The translations under genes were made by a program, and so were the position numbers. A stretch of 64,000 bases of DNA from Collinsella sp. (GTDB lineage Bacteria; Actinomycetota; Coriobacteriia; Coriobacteriales; Coriobacteriaceae): the NCBI GenBank assembly GCA_019424965.1, contig JAHYYL010000001.1:24762-88761 (forward strand). The letters are read 5' to 3'. The first letter of the stretch is position 1. Each line of letters begins with the position of its first letter. Under the pieces are notes generated by a model. The model made no database searches, had not been told where the DNA came from, and worked only from the letters and a program-made list of their open reading frames with translations. Shown here one piece after another: positions 50,870-59,922 of the stretch.

Positions 50870-51775
50870 CTAATCTGCGAGGGCATCGCAAACGCCATCG
50901 AGAAGGCGGACGGCGAGGGTCTGCGCGTCGCTTGCGGTAAAGGTGCCGTTGTAACGCGTCATGCCGGTGAGCTCGATGCGAATTCGTGCCGGCTTTTGCT
51001 GTGCGGCGACATTGGCGGTACGGATGCGCTGGGCCAGGTTGTGGCACTCGGCGAGGGCGATCGTGGCGCGCGGGGCGGCGTCTGCAGGCAACTCGTCGCT
51101 TGCGATCTCGAGCACCAGGTCGACATCGGTCGGAACCTCGGAATCGCAAAGCATCATGCCGCTGCTGTCGGTCGTCGCCGTGGCGATGTTCCACATGCGC
51201 GATGCTACGCTGCGCGCGATAGGGTCCTCGCCGATGACGGCAATCTGGAAGCGCTCGAGCACGTTGGCGGCGCGAGCAAAACCGATGCGGGACTCGGCTT
51301 CGGTGACCGAGGGCTTGCCCTCCCACACATGGTGCAGGCGGTTGATGTAGGCGTAGGTGTCCTGGAAGGCCATGCCGTCGGCAAACAGGCCGACATTTTC
51401 CTGGAACTGCTGCAGGGCGGCCTCGGTATGCGGACCAAAGTAGCCGTCGTCTTCGCCACAGGCAAAGCCCAAAACGTTGAGAGCGCGCTGCAGGGCCTGC
51501 ACATCGGCGCCATGGAAATTGGGCATGCGCAGATACAGGGTGCGGTCGCCCAGCTTATACGAGGCGTCGACCAGGGCGCTCCAACAGGGGATATCGACGG
51601 CATGACCGGCAGCAAGGCCGCTGTCGAGCCTGAAGGTGCTGACGGCCTGCTCGGTGGTGGTGCCAAAGCGCTTGTCGACAACCTCGGCGTCATCGATTGT
51701 ATAGCCGAGCTGCAGAAGGCGGGACTGGACGTCCTCGACGGCTGCTCCCTGCATGCCCGTGGTAATAGGTTCCAT
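50870..51775 (-). CDS. Peptidoglycan-binding protein with two PG_binding_1 repeats
   Basis: 301 residues from ATG 51775 (AAAGGGG upstream). Two PG_binding_1-type domains at about 8-70 (GMQGAAVEDVQSRLLQLGYT) and 88-145 (DVQALQRALNVLGFACGEDD). Residues 160-301 form an unrecognised alpha/beta domain (AIVGEDP-like loop at IAVIGEDPIARSVASRMW; LVLEIASDELPADAAPRATI). The order recalls CwlM-type amidases, but zinc-binding His/Glu residues of an amidase were not found, so an enzymatic role is doubtful. No signal peptide, so it is probably cytoplasmic. Confidence 0.8.
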   Translation of the reverse strand: MEPITTGMQGAAVEDVQSRLLQLGYTIDDAEVVDKRFGTTTEQAVSTFRLDSGLAAGHAVDIPCWSALVDASYKLGDRTLYLRMPNFHGADVQALQRALNVLGFACGEDDGYFGPHTEAALQQFQENVGLFADGMAFQDTYAYINRLHHVWEGKPSVTEAESRIGFARAANVLERFQIAVIGEDPIARSVASRMWNIATATTDSSGMMLCDSEVPTDVDLVLEIASDELPADAAPRATIALAECHNLAQRIRTANVAAQQKPARIRIELTGMTRYNGTFTASDAQTLAVRLLDGVCDALAD

Positions 51776-51914
51776 GAACGAACCCCTTTCGGCGTACGAT
51801 TCGTACTATTTTGAGCGCGTGCCGGATAGACAACGCGAGACAATGCATAAACATGCACTCAACAGTGTAGCAACTTGTACCCAAACGCGCTGCCCACAGG
51901 TTTTGTGACCCCCG

Positions 51915-52940
51915 CTAGTTGAGGCGCTCCACAAAGAAATCTGCCATGGAGAGGAACAGTTCGCGTGCGTGCGGGTCAAGCTCAACGTTCTCGATGGCAG
52001 CCTTGGCTTTTGCGGTCAGGTCCAGCGCGTAGGCGTGAGCATATTCGATGGAGCCGGTCTGCTGGAAGATCTCCACGGCGCGCGCGAGCTGCGTGGGGTC
52101 CTCGGTGCCCGAGGAAAGGATTGCCTCGACCTCGTCGTGATGGCGCTCATCAGACAGGGCGTGCACGGCAACGAGCGTGCGTTTGCCCTCGGTGATGTCG
52201 GTGCGGAAGTCCTTGTTGGCGGCCTCTTTGGTGCCGACCAAGTTGAGCAGGTCGTCCTGAATCTGAAAGGCAAGGCCGGTGTGCAGGCCAAAGGCGCGTA
52301 GCGCCTCGACCTGCTCTTCGCTGCCGCCGCCGATAATGGCTCCGGCGGCAAGCGGCGTGGCTCCGCTGTAATACGCGGTCTTGTGCGTCGCCATGTCCAG
52401 GTAGTCATCAACCGAGATATCAAAGCGCTCGTCACGGACCCAACCCAGGTCGAGCGCCTGGCCCTCGATGGTACGGACGATCATCTCGGTAAGCTCGTGG
52501 AGCACGCGAAGCTTCACGTCTGCGTTGAGTGTGGGGTCGTCGAGAACCGTCTTGGTGACCATGGTGAGCGCCAGGTCACCGCAGTTGATGGCAAGACCGG
52601 TGCCCTCGGTAAGGTGCATGCAGGGCTTGCCGCGACGAATCTGCCCGTTGTCGGCGATGTCGTCGTGGATGAGTGCGCCCGACTGAAAGTGCTCGATGGC
52701 CGCCGCTGCGCTGCGGGCGCTCTCAAAGCTACCGCCCACTGCGGTTGCGGCGAGCATGCAGATAAGCGGGCGGTGGCGCTTGCCGGCGTTGGCCGTAAAA
52801 GCCGAGAGCGGCGCGTACAGGTAGCGTTCGATATCGGCAGAGGTCGCCTGTCCGTCAAAGAACGTGGCCAGATAGTCATTAATCTGGTCAAAGTGCTGGG
52901 CTAAAAAGCAGGTAAACGGACTGGACACGGGTTCTCGCAT
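51915..52940 (-). CDS. Polyprenyl diphosphate synthase
   Basis: 341 residues. Trans-prenyltransferase fold: GKRHRPLICML near 53, first Asp-rich motif LIHDDIADNGQIRRGKP (DDxxD) near 90 and second FQIQDDLLNLVGTKE (DDxxN) near 225. It condenses IPP units to a C15-C40 chain; length not predictable. The start lacks a clear ribosome site, so a downstream GTG is possible. 139 bases upstream of the peptidoglycan-binding gene on the same strand. Confidence 0.9.
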   Translation of the reverse strand: MREPVSSPFTCFLAQHFDQINDYLATFFDGQATSADIERYLYAPLSAFTANAGKRHRPLICMLAATAVGGSFESARSAAAAIEHFQSGALIHDDIADNGQIRRGKPCMHLTEGTGLAINCGDLALTMVTKTVLDDPTLNADVKLRVLHELTEMIVRTIEGQALDLGWVRDERFDISVDDYLDMATHKTAYYSGATPLAAGAIIGGGSEEQVEALRAFGLHTGLAFQIQDDLLNLVGTKEAANKDFRTDITEGKRTLVAVHALSDERHHDEVEAILSSGTEDPTQLARAVEIFQQTGSIEYAHAYALDLTAKAKAAIENVELDPHARELFLSMADFFVERLN

Positions 52941-53055
52941 TCTTTGATAGGTTGCATCGTTGCATTATGCAGACAACATATTGCCACATTAGGGCGTCGA
53001 GCGCGGCGGTTGAAGACGATTGGTCCATGCGGCCGCAAGTGCGGTAGGGGCTTGG

Positions 53056-55506
53056 CTAGATAAGCCCAAAGTGTTCGAGCGCGGTGACGACGCCGTCGTG
53101 GTCGATGCTGTCGGTGACATAGTCGGCCTTTTCCTTGAGGAAGTCCGGCGCGTTGCCCATGGCGATGCCAACGTCGACGGCGTTCATCAGCGAGACGTCA
53201 TTGCTGGCGTCGCCGATGCCGTATACGGTTCCGTGGTGGGGATCGAGGGCGTCGAGTACGGACTGGATACCCTCGCGCTTGGTGCATTCGCGAGGCGAAA
53301 TCTCGGTCACTTCGAGCTCGAGCTCGTTAAAGCAGAGCAGCGGCTCAAACGCTTGATCCTGAGCGATGCGGTTGGCAAGCGACGTGGACATTAAGATCTT
53401 GTAGGCGCTGTAATGTTGCAGCTGCGTAATTGCATCGCCCACGGTGCGGGCGTATCCCGGGGCGTCGGGCGCATCGGCACTCATGCGAACGACGCCATTG
53501 AGTCCCTCAAAACGAATCACTTCGTCCGATTGCTCAAGAATGGGAGCAAGGCGCTGCAGCATGCCGGGCGTCATCGCCAAATCGCGAATCACGTGTCCCT
53601 CAAGTTCGACATAGCCACCCGCGAGGCAGACGATGCCGGTCCAGGGCAGCTCGAGCAGCTTTGGATGGATGCAACTCAGCGTGCGCCCTGTGCAGATAAA
53701 CGCCATATTGCCCTTGGCGACAAAATCACGGATGGCTTGCGAGACCGCTTCATTGGGATAGGGGGAGAGGTCTCGCTCGCTCTCGGGAAGCTCTTGTGCC
53801 ACTCGAGGGTCTTGCCAGGCGAGTGTTCCGTCGATATCGAAGAAGCAGATATCGCCGCGCTTATGGGCTGCGCTGGCGGCAGGGGAGGCCGAGGTGGTGG
53901 GCACAAATCCCGGCTCGAGGCCCATGATCTGGTCAAAATGCTCTTTAACGCGGGGAACGGAGATGCCAATAATCACCTGGGCGGTCTTGCCCGTAATGAT
54001 GAGGCCCTTGGCGCCCACCGCGACAAACGACGCGTTATCTGCAACGATGGAAGGGTCTGCGACCTCGACGCGCAGGCGCGTGGCGCAGTTGGTTGCGCCC
54101 ACGATATTGCCAACGCCACCTAAAAGCTGAATTACCCGCTCAGCGAGGACGTGATCTTGATCGGATTGAATACTGACCTCGCCATTGGGAGATTGCTCTT
54201 TGGCAAAGCCGCTTCCCGTTAAACGATCGATTGCCGCGCGATTGGAGACATGATCCTCGCGGCCCGGCGTCTTAAGGTCATAGACCAAGATGAGTGCTCG
54301 AAAACTAACAAAAAAGATGAGGCTAAAGGCAAGACCGATACCGAGCGCCAAAAGGTAGGAGCCGGCATGCATTCGCATGAGTGGGATGAAGTTGAAGGCC
54401 GTCATTTCCATGAGACCGCCCGAGAAGATGCCGACGATACCGAAGAAGTTCATGGTCATGGCAAGGCAGGAGGATAGGACGGCGTAGAGCAAAAAGAGTC
54501 CAGGATAGGTGAACATAAAGAGAAACTCGAGCGGCTCGGTGACACCGCAGACCACCGAGGCGACGATGGCGGGCAAAAGGATGACCTTAAGGCCGGCGCG
54601 GCGTTCGGGTTTGGCGGTGAAATAGAATGCTGCCGCGATGGCGGGAAGGCCAAAGAGCTTGCCCCAGCCGGTGGCGGTAAAACCTGCCCAGGGCGCAAGT
54701 TCATTTAAAGGGCGCGTGCTATGGGAGAGAATGGGGAGTAGGTTGGTCCACGTGGCGTAAATACCGTCGTGAATGACCAGATTGTCGTAATAGATGGGCA
54801 TATAGAGCAGGTGGTGCAGCCCCATGGGCTCGAGTGCTCGCTCCAAAAACACAAAGATGCCCACGCCGAAGGGGCCGACGCCCGCAAGTGCGTGGCGCAG
54901 CGTTTCGGTCACAGCGTATGCGAAAGGCACGATGGCGGCCGAGATGGCGGCAAGGGCAAACACGGCAAAAAAGCTGATGAGGTAGACCAGCGAGGAACCC
55001 GAGAAGGTGCCGAGCCAATCGGGAACCTTGGCATCGTAGAAGCGGTCATGGATCGCGACGACGGTTGCCGACACCGCCAGCGGGCCGATAATGCCGGTGT
55101 CGAGCGTCTTGATGCCGTCGATGACGGTGATGCCGCTAGCGGAGGTCAAAAACGACGGGTACTTAAGCCCAAGGTTGTCTCCGCTCAGCTTAATGATCTC
55201 GCTCAAAAAGAAACAGTAGGCAAAATAGGCTACGAGCGCCTCGAGGCAGCAGCGTGCCGGTTGCTTTTGGGCAAGGCCGATAGGCAGCGCTACGGCAAAA
55301 AGGAGTGGAAGGCGCTTAAAGACCGTCCACGAGCCGCGCTGCATGATAGTCCAGAAAACGTACCAGGGGGTTCCGTATACGGCGAGGTCGCCGACGATAT
55401 CCACGGTCGTTGCGAGGGCGGAGATGCCGACCATGAGGCCTGATATAGAAAACAGCATGGCGGGCGCGAACATGGCTCCGCCAAAACGTTGGATTTTCTG
55501 CAGCAT
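53056..55506 (-). CDS. PTS EIIC-EIIB permease fused to a HAD-IIB phosphatase
   Basis: 816 residues from ATG 55506 (GAAAGGCATATT). Residues 1-410 are a glucose/maltose-type EIIC (MLQKIQRFGGAMFAPAMLFS; GVTEPLEFLFMFTYPG near 321). Residues 450-530 are EIIB with phospho-Cys474 in GATNCATRLRV. Residues 550-816 are a full HAD-IIB hydrolase: DIDGT at 557-561, CTGRT near 605, K744, GDASND at 765-770. The HAD part is a paralogue of the gene at 33495-34322. PTS phosphorylates sugar on entry, so a tethered phosphatase is paradoxical unless it removes the same phosphate or guards against sugar-phosphate stress. No stop or frameshift separates the domains. Divergent GntR gene and shared operators. Confidence 0.93.
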   Translation of the reverse strand: MLQKIQRFGGAMFAPAMLFSISGLMVGISALATTVDIVGDLAVYGTPWYVFWTIMQRGSWTVFKRLPLLFAVALPIGLAQKQPARCCLEALVAYFAYCFFLSEIIKLSGDNLGLKYPSFLTSASGITVIDGIKTLDTGIIGPLAVSATVVAIHDRFYDAKVPDWLGTFSGSSLVYLISFFAVFALAAISAAIVPFAYAVTETLRHALAGVGPFGVGIFVFLERALEPMGLHHLLYMPIYYDNLVIHDGIYATWTNLLPILSHSTRPLNELAPWAGFTATGWGKLFGLPAIAAAFYFTAKPERRAGLKVILLPAIVASVVCGVTEPLEFLFMFTYPGLFLLYAVLSSCLAMTMNFFGIVGIFSGGLMEMTAFNFIPLMRMHAGSYLLALGIGLAFSLIFFVSFRALILVYDLKTPGREDHVSNRAAIDRLTGSGFAKEQSPNGEVSIQSDQDHVLAERVIQLLGGVGNIVGATNCATRLRVEVADPSIVADNASFVAVGAKGLIITGKTAQVIIGISVPRVKEHFDQIMGLEPGFVPTTSASPAASAAHKRGDICFFDIDGTLAWQDPRVAQELPESERDLSPYPNEAVSQAIRDFVAKGNMAFICTGRTLSCIHPKLLELPWTGIVCLAGGYVELEGHVIRDLAMTPGMLQRLAPILEQSDEVIRFEGLNGVVRMSADAPDAPGYARTVGDAITQLQHYSAYKILMSTSLANRIAQDQAFEPLLCFNELELEVTEISPRECTKREGIQSVLDALDPHHGTVYGIGDASNDVSLMNAVDVGIAMGNAPDFLKEKADYVTDSIDHDGVVTALEHFGLI

Positions 55507-55546
55507 AATATGCCTTTCGGATGCAACATGCTGTGCGAGCAAGAAC

Positions 55547-55554
55547 GTTTAAAC
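55547..55554. promoter_or_regulatory. GTTTAAAC operator candidate 1
   Basis: Palindrome GTTTAAAC followed by AA, 41 bases upstream of the PTS-HAD start codon. Confidence 0.5.
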
Positions 55555-55668
55555 AATGAACTCATTGTAGAGGACTGGCTGCTTGCCGCATTGACGGTTT
55601 TGATTCGGTCCGATTTGGGTTTCGGGGGAACCGTCGACGGTAAATAATCCGTGCTTTACCGATAATCG

Positions 55669-55676
55669 GTTTAAAC
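55669..55676. promoter_or_regulatory. GTTTAAAC operator candidate 2
   Basis: Second GTTTAAACAA, 55 bases upstream of the gntR start. The two copies flank the divergent promoter region. Confidence 0.5.
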
Positions 55677-55730
55677 AACTTTAAGAAATGCTATCGTGCC
55701 TAGCCATACATATTCATTAGAGGTGAAATC

Positions 55731-56450
55731 ATGCCAAAAGCGATTTACGAAGGAATCTACCGCGAGATCCGTTCGCGCATCATCAACGGGACCTATGCGT
55801 TTCAGGAGATGCTGCCAACCGAAGCCGAGCTGACCGCGGAGTTTGGCTGCACGCGCAATACCGTTCGACGCGCCTTGAGCATGCTGGCCGACCAGATGTT
55901 TGTGCAGCCTATACACGGTAAGGGCGTGCGCGTTATTTGGCTTAAGGGCGAAACCGACATGCTGGGCGCACTCGAAGAGGTTGAGTCGTTTGGCGAGTTC
56001 GCAAAACGCAACAATGCCGTCGCATCGACCGAGGTCAAGTCTTTTGAACATTTGATTTGCACTGAGCAACTCTCTCGTCGCCTGGGCTTTAAGGTGGGCG
56101 AGGAGCTGATTCGCGTCGTGCGTGTCCGAAGCCTCAACGGCAGCGCGCGCCAAGTGGACCATGGCTACTTTTTGGCGTCGATCGCCAAGGGCCTGACCCC
56201 CGAGATCGCGGCGGATTCTATCTACGGCTATCTGGAGCACAAGCGCGGCGTCAAAGTGATGGCGAGCCGTCGTACGGTGAGTGTCGAGCTCGCCAACGAT
56301 GAGGACTGCAGCTACTTGGACCTTGGCAAGTACAACTGCGTCGCCGTCATGGAGAGCCAGTCGTACACCTCGGACGGCATTTTGTTCGAGGTCACGCATG
56401 CCCGCACGCATCCCGAGATCTTCCACTACCGCGTCAACTCCAAGCGATAG
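55731..56450 (+). CDS. GntR family regulator (HutC/TreR subfamily)
   Basis: 239 residues, AGAGGTGAAATC before ATG. N-terminal winged helix (IYREIRSRIINGTYAF, MLPTEAELTAEFGCTRNTVR) and a C-terminal UTRA ligand domain. UTRA regulators of sugar operons sense phosphorylated sugars. Sits between the divergent PTS-HAD gene and the sugar ABC operon and probably controls both via the shared GTTTAAAC-like sites. If it senses a sugar phosphate, the HAD domain could tune its inducer; inference. Confidence 0.92.
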   Translation: MPKAIYEGIYREIRSRIINGTYAFQEMLPTEAELTAEFGCTRNTVRRALSMLADQMFVQPIHGKGVRVIWLKGETDMLGALEEVESFGEFAKRNNAVASTEVKSFEHLICTEQLSRRLGFKVGEELIRVVRVRSLNGSARQVDHGYFLASIAKGLTPEIAADSIYGYLEHKRGVKVMASRRTVSVELANDEDCSYLDLGKYNCVAVMESQSYTSDGILFEVTHARTHPEIFHYRVNSKR

Positions 56451-56491
56451 CCGGCTAGCTCGCAGCCTGACGAGACTCATGCCCTCAAAGC

Positions 56492-56540
56492 GAAAACGCC
56501 CGGTCAAACCGACGATGCATCGGCTTGACCGGGCGTTTTC
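56492..56540 (+). terminator. Terminator of gntR
   Basis: GAAAACGCCCGGTCAA and TTGACCGGGCGTTTTC are exact 16-base arms with a further CCGA/CGG pairing inside; works in both directions. Confidence 0.9.
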
Positions 56541-56561
56541 TCTGCATTCGATAACAAATAA

Positions 56562-56648
56562 TTGTTTATACAAAACTTGTCAAGTATCAAGTTGAAATTA
56601 CCGTTCACCGAAGTTTTTCTACCGCTCTAGTAATACTTGTTCAAACAA
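56562..56648 (+). promoter_or_regulatory. Promoter/operator region of the sugar ABC operon
   Basis: TTGTTTATACAA at 56562-56573 and TTGTTCAAACAA at 56637-56648 are both inverted repeats close to the GTTTAAAC sites near gntR. TAATAC at 56631-56636 is a -10 candidate directly abutting the second site. A third TTGTACAA lies near 56665. Confidence 0.5.
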
Positions 56649-56756
56649 CTAGCCAAATAGCGTATTGTACAAGTCAGCAAAAGGGGCAAAGTCCCCGAGC
56701 CAATCTCCGAAGGCGGCGGCAAAGGGTGCCGCCACGGTGTGAAAGGGTGGATTGTA

Positions 56757-58073
56757 ATGAAGAACGAAATGAGCAGAAGGCAGTTCCTGGGCTTTGCTGG
56801 TTCCGCGGCTGCGGTTCTTGGTCTGGGCCTCGTGGGCTGCGGTGGTTCTGCCGGCTCTGGCTCCTCTGCTTCTGGTGACGCTGCCGAGGTTTACTTCCTC
56901 CAGTTCAAGCCCGAGGTCGACAAGGAGTGGAAGGAGATCGCCAAGGCGTACAAGAAGGAGAAGGGCGTCGAGGTCAAGATCGTGACCGCCGCCTCCAACA
57001 CCTACGAGGAGAAGCTCAAGTCCGAGATGTCCAAGAGCTCCGCTCCGACGCTGTTCCAGGTCAACGGCCCCACCGGCCTTAAGAACTGGAAGGACTACTG
57101 CGCCGATCTTTCCGACACCAAGCTCCGCGGCGAGCTCATCGACGACTCCCTGGCGCTGCAGTCCGACGGCAAGGATCTGGGTATCGACTGGGTTCAGGAG
57201 AGCTACGGCATCATTTACAACAAGGAGCTCCTCGAGAAGGCCGGCTACAAGGCCGAGGACATCAACTCCTTCGACAAGCTGAAGGCTTGCGCCGATGACA
57301 TCCAGGCCCGCAAGGACGAGCTCGGCGTTGACGGTGCCTTCACTTCCGCCGGTATGGATGACTCTTCCAGCTGGCGCTACACCACCCACCTCGCCAACCT
57401 CCCGCTCTACTACGAGTTCGAGAAGGAGCACAACCAGGAGGACGACGAGATCAAGGGCGAGTATCTCGACAACTTTAAGCAGATCTTCGACCTGTACATC
57501 ACCGACTCCACCTGCGATCCTTCGCAGCTCGCCTCCAAGACCGGTGACGACGCCACCAACGAGTTCGCAACCGGCAAGGCCGTCTTCTATCAGAACGGCT
57601 CTTGGGCCTACGCCGACCTCACCAAGGCCGGTATGACCGACGACCAGCTCGGCATGCTGCCGATCTACATCGGCGTCGACGGCGAGGAGAACCAGGGCCT
57701 GTGCTCCGGCGGCGAGAACTACTGGTGCGTCAGCTCCCAGGCTTCCGAGGATGCCCAGAAGGCCACCGAGGACTTCATGTATTGGTGTGTCACTTCTGAC
57801 ACCGCCACCAGCATCATCGCTGACAAGATGGGTCTGACCGCCCCGTTCAAGAGCGCTAAGGAGACCACCAACGTCTTCTCTCAGCAGGCCGTTGCTATGG
57901 CCAAGGACGGCAAGAAGACCGTCGCTTGGGACTTCGTTTACATCCCCTCCGAGGAGTGGAAGAAGAACCTCAAGCAGGCTCTCATCGCTTATGCTGCCGA
58001 CAACACCAAGTGGGACGGCGTCAAGAACGCCTTCGTCGATGGCTGGAAGACCGAGAAGGCTGCTTCCGAGTAA
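56757..58073 (+). CDS. Sugar ABC transporter substrate-binding lipoprotein
   Basis: 438 residues from ATG 56757 (GAAAGGGTGGATTGTA). Tat-type leader SRRQFLGFAGSAAAV and lipobox VGC near residue 28, then a Ser/Gly linker and an SBP family 1 fold (FQVNGPTGLKNWKDYCADLS, FATGKAVFYQNGSWAYADL, SGGENYWCVSS) typical of oligosaccharide binding. First gene of the operon; an RNA hairpin separates it from the permeases. Probably binds maltodextrin or a related glucoside, judging by nearby phosphorylase; inference. Confidence 0.92.
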   Translation: MKNEMSRRQFLGFAGSAAAVLGLGLVGCGGSAGSGSSASGDAAEVYFLQFKPEVDKEWKEIAKAYKKEKGVEVKIVTAASNTYEEKLKSEMSKSSAPTLFQVNGPTGLKNWKDYCADLSDTKLRGELIDDSLALQSDGKDLGIDWVQESYGIIYNKELLEKAGYKAEDINSFDKLKACADDIQARKDELGVDGAFTSAGMDDSSSWRYTTHLANLPLYYEFEKEHNQEDDEIKGEYLDNFKQIFDLYITDSTCDPSQLASKTGDDATNEFATGKAVFYQNGSWAYADLTKAGMTDDQLGMLPIYIGVDGEENQGLCSGGENYWCVSSQASEDAQKATEDFMYWCVTSDTATSIIADKMGLTAPFKSAKETTNVFSQQAVAMAKDGKKTVAWDFVYIPSEEWKKNLKQALIAYAADNTKWDGVKNAFVDGWKTEKAASE

Positions 58074-58104
58074 GCAGTTGCTGCCCAAGCTATCTGATTA
58101 GCGA

Positions 58105-58140
58105 CAGGGGGCGGGCAGACGTAGGTTTGCCCGCCCCCTG
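58105..58140 (+). terminator. 13-base perfect hairpin between binding protein and permease genes
   Basis: CAGGGGGCGGGCA and TGCCCGCCCCCTG with a 10-base loop and no T-run. Typical intercistronic stabiliser or partial terminator that raises binding-protein mRNA above that of the permeases. Confidence 0.7.
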
Positions 58141-58160
58141 CATATTGAAAGGACCCTTCT

Positions 58161-59015
58161 ATGGGCAAAGCACTCAAGCGCTGGTGGCCGCTCTTTATGC
58201 TGCCCACGTGCCTGGCGTTTATGATCGGGTTCGTGATTCCCTTTATCCAGGGTTTCTATCTCTCGTTCTGCCAGTTTATTACCATCAATAACGCGCACTT
58301 TGTCGGTATCGAGAACTACGTGCGCGCGCTGTCCGATCCGCAGTTCTCCACGTCGTTCTTCTTTACCGTGGCGTTTGCCTTCCTGTCGACGGTGCTCATC
58401 AACGTGATCGCGCTGGCCATTGCGCAGGCGCTCACTCGCAAGGCGCTCAAGGGCACCAACATCTTCCGTACGATTTTCTTTATGCCTAACCTGATTGGCG
58501 GCATTGTACTGGGTTACATTTGGCAGATTCTGATCAACTGCCTGCTCTCCAACGTGGGTGCCCAGCTTATCGCCCTCAACTCCGCCGCTGGCTTCTGGGG
58601 CCTTATCATCCTGACCCTGTGGCAACAGGTCGGCTACATGATGATCATCTACATCGCCGGTCTGCAGTCCATTCCGTCTGACTACATCGAGGCCGCCAAG
58701 GTCGATGGCGCTACGGCATGGCAGACGTTTTGGAAGGTTAAGATCCCCAACCTGATGCCGACCATCACCATCTGCCTGTTCCTGTCCATCACCAACGGCT
58801 TTAAGCTGTTCGACCAGAACCTCGCCCTTACCGGTGGCGCCCCGGCGCACTCCACCGAGATGCTCGCCCTGAACATCTACAACACGTTCTATTCGCGTGC
58901 TGGCATCGCATGGCAGGGCATCGGTCAGGCCAAGGCAGTTATCTTCTGCATCCTGGTTGTCGCTATTTCTATGATCCAGCTTAAGGCCACGAGGTCCAAG
59001 GAGGTGCAGCAGTAA
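58161..59015 (+). CDS. Sugar ABC transporter permease (MalF/UgpA-like)
   Basis: 284 residues, GAAAGGACCCTTCT before ATG. Six membrane segments, EAA loop YIEAAKVDGATAWQTFWKVK near 173. Pairs with the following permease, whose ATG overlaps this stop by one base (TAATG). Confidence 0.92.
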   Translation: MGKALKRWWPLFMLPTCLAFMIGFVIPFIQGFYLSFCQFITINNAHFVGIENYVRALSDPQFSTSFFFTVAFAFLSTVLINVIALAIAQALTRKALKGTNIFRTIFFMPNLIGGIVLGYIWQILINCLLSNVGAQLIALNSAAGFWGLIILTLWQQVGYMMIIYIAGLQSIPSDYIEAAKVDGATAWQTFWKVKIPNLMPTITICLFLSITNGFKLFDQNLALTGGAPAHSTEMLALNIYNTFYSRAGIAWQGIGQAKAVIFCILVVAISMIQLKATRSKEVQQ

Positions 59016-59854
59016 TGAAACGCGATAAGGCTATCAACCGCGCGCTCTCGATCTTCTTTACGATCCTGTCGCTCGCATGGATCTACCCCGTGTTCATGAT
59101 TGCGCTCAATTCCTTTAAGAAAGCGACCGCAATCAGCACCACCACGGCGTTCGATCTGCTCACGCCCGAGACGTTCAACGGCCTCGCAAACTACGTGCAC
59201 GCTCTGAACGAGCAGGGCTTTGCCTCGGCGTTTATGTACTCGCTTATCATCACGGTCACGTCGGTCGTGCTGATTCTGGTGTGCTGCTCCATGTGCGCTT
59301 GGTACGTGGTGCGCGTCAACAGCAAGATCTCGAACTTCTTCTATTACCTGTTCGTCTTCTCGATGGTCGTACCGTTCCAGATGCTCATGTTCACGCTGTC
59401 CAACCTCGCGGACCGCATCGGCTTTAACACGCCGTTTAACATCTGCTTCATCTACCTTGGTTTTGGCGCGGGCCTCGCGGTCTTTATGTTCGCCGGCTTC
59501 GTCAAGAACATCCCGCTCGAGATTGAGGAAGCGGCCATGATCGACGGCTGCAACCCGGTTCAGGTGTTCTTTAAGATCGTCCTTCCCATCATGAAGCCCA
59601 CCTATCTTTCGGTCGGCATTCTGGAGACCATGTGGGTCTGGAACGACTATCTGCTGCCCTACCTTACGCTCGACTCCACCAAGTACAAGACCATTCCTAT
59701 CTTGATCCAGTACTTCCGTGGCGGCTATGGCCACGTCGAGCTCGGCCCCATGATGGCGTGCATCATGATGGTCGTCATCCCCATCGTCATCATGTACATC
59801 TTCTGCCAGAAGTACATCATCGACGGTGTGGTGGCAGGTGCCGTCAAGGGCTGA
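59015..59854 (+). CDS. Sugar ABC transporter permease (MalG/UgpE-like)
   Basis: 279 residues. Six membrane segments, EAA loop IEEAAMIDGCNPVQVFFKIV near 170 and LPIMKPTYLSVGI. Coupled to the previous gene by TAATG. The ATPase gene follows after 68 bases. Confidence 0.92.
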   Translation: MKRDKAINRALSIFFTILSLAWIYPVFMIALNSFKKATAISTTTAFDLLTPETFNGLANYVHALNEQGFASAFMYSLIITVTSVVLILVCCSMCAWYVVRVNSKISNFFYYLFVFSMVVPFQMLMFTLSNLADRIGFNTPFNICFIYLGFGAGLAVFMFAGFVKNIPLEIEEAAMIDGCNPVQVFFKIVLPIMKPTYLSVGILETMWVWNDYLLPYLTLDSTKYKTIPILIQYFRGGYGHVELGPMMACIMMVVIPIVIMYIFCQKYIIDGVVAGAVKG

Positions 59855-59922
59855 TGCCGTAACTGTTTTGCAAGTTTTGGCGGCGCCTCTCAGCGCGGCG
59901 CCGCGTATCGAAAGGTAAAGAC

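Noticed and set aside
51915..52940. DDxxN in the second Asp-rich motif as a sign of an inactive prenyltransferase
   Set aside because: QIxDDxxNL forms are known in active geranylgeranyl-type synthases, so the change is not evidence of inactivity.
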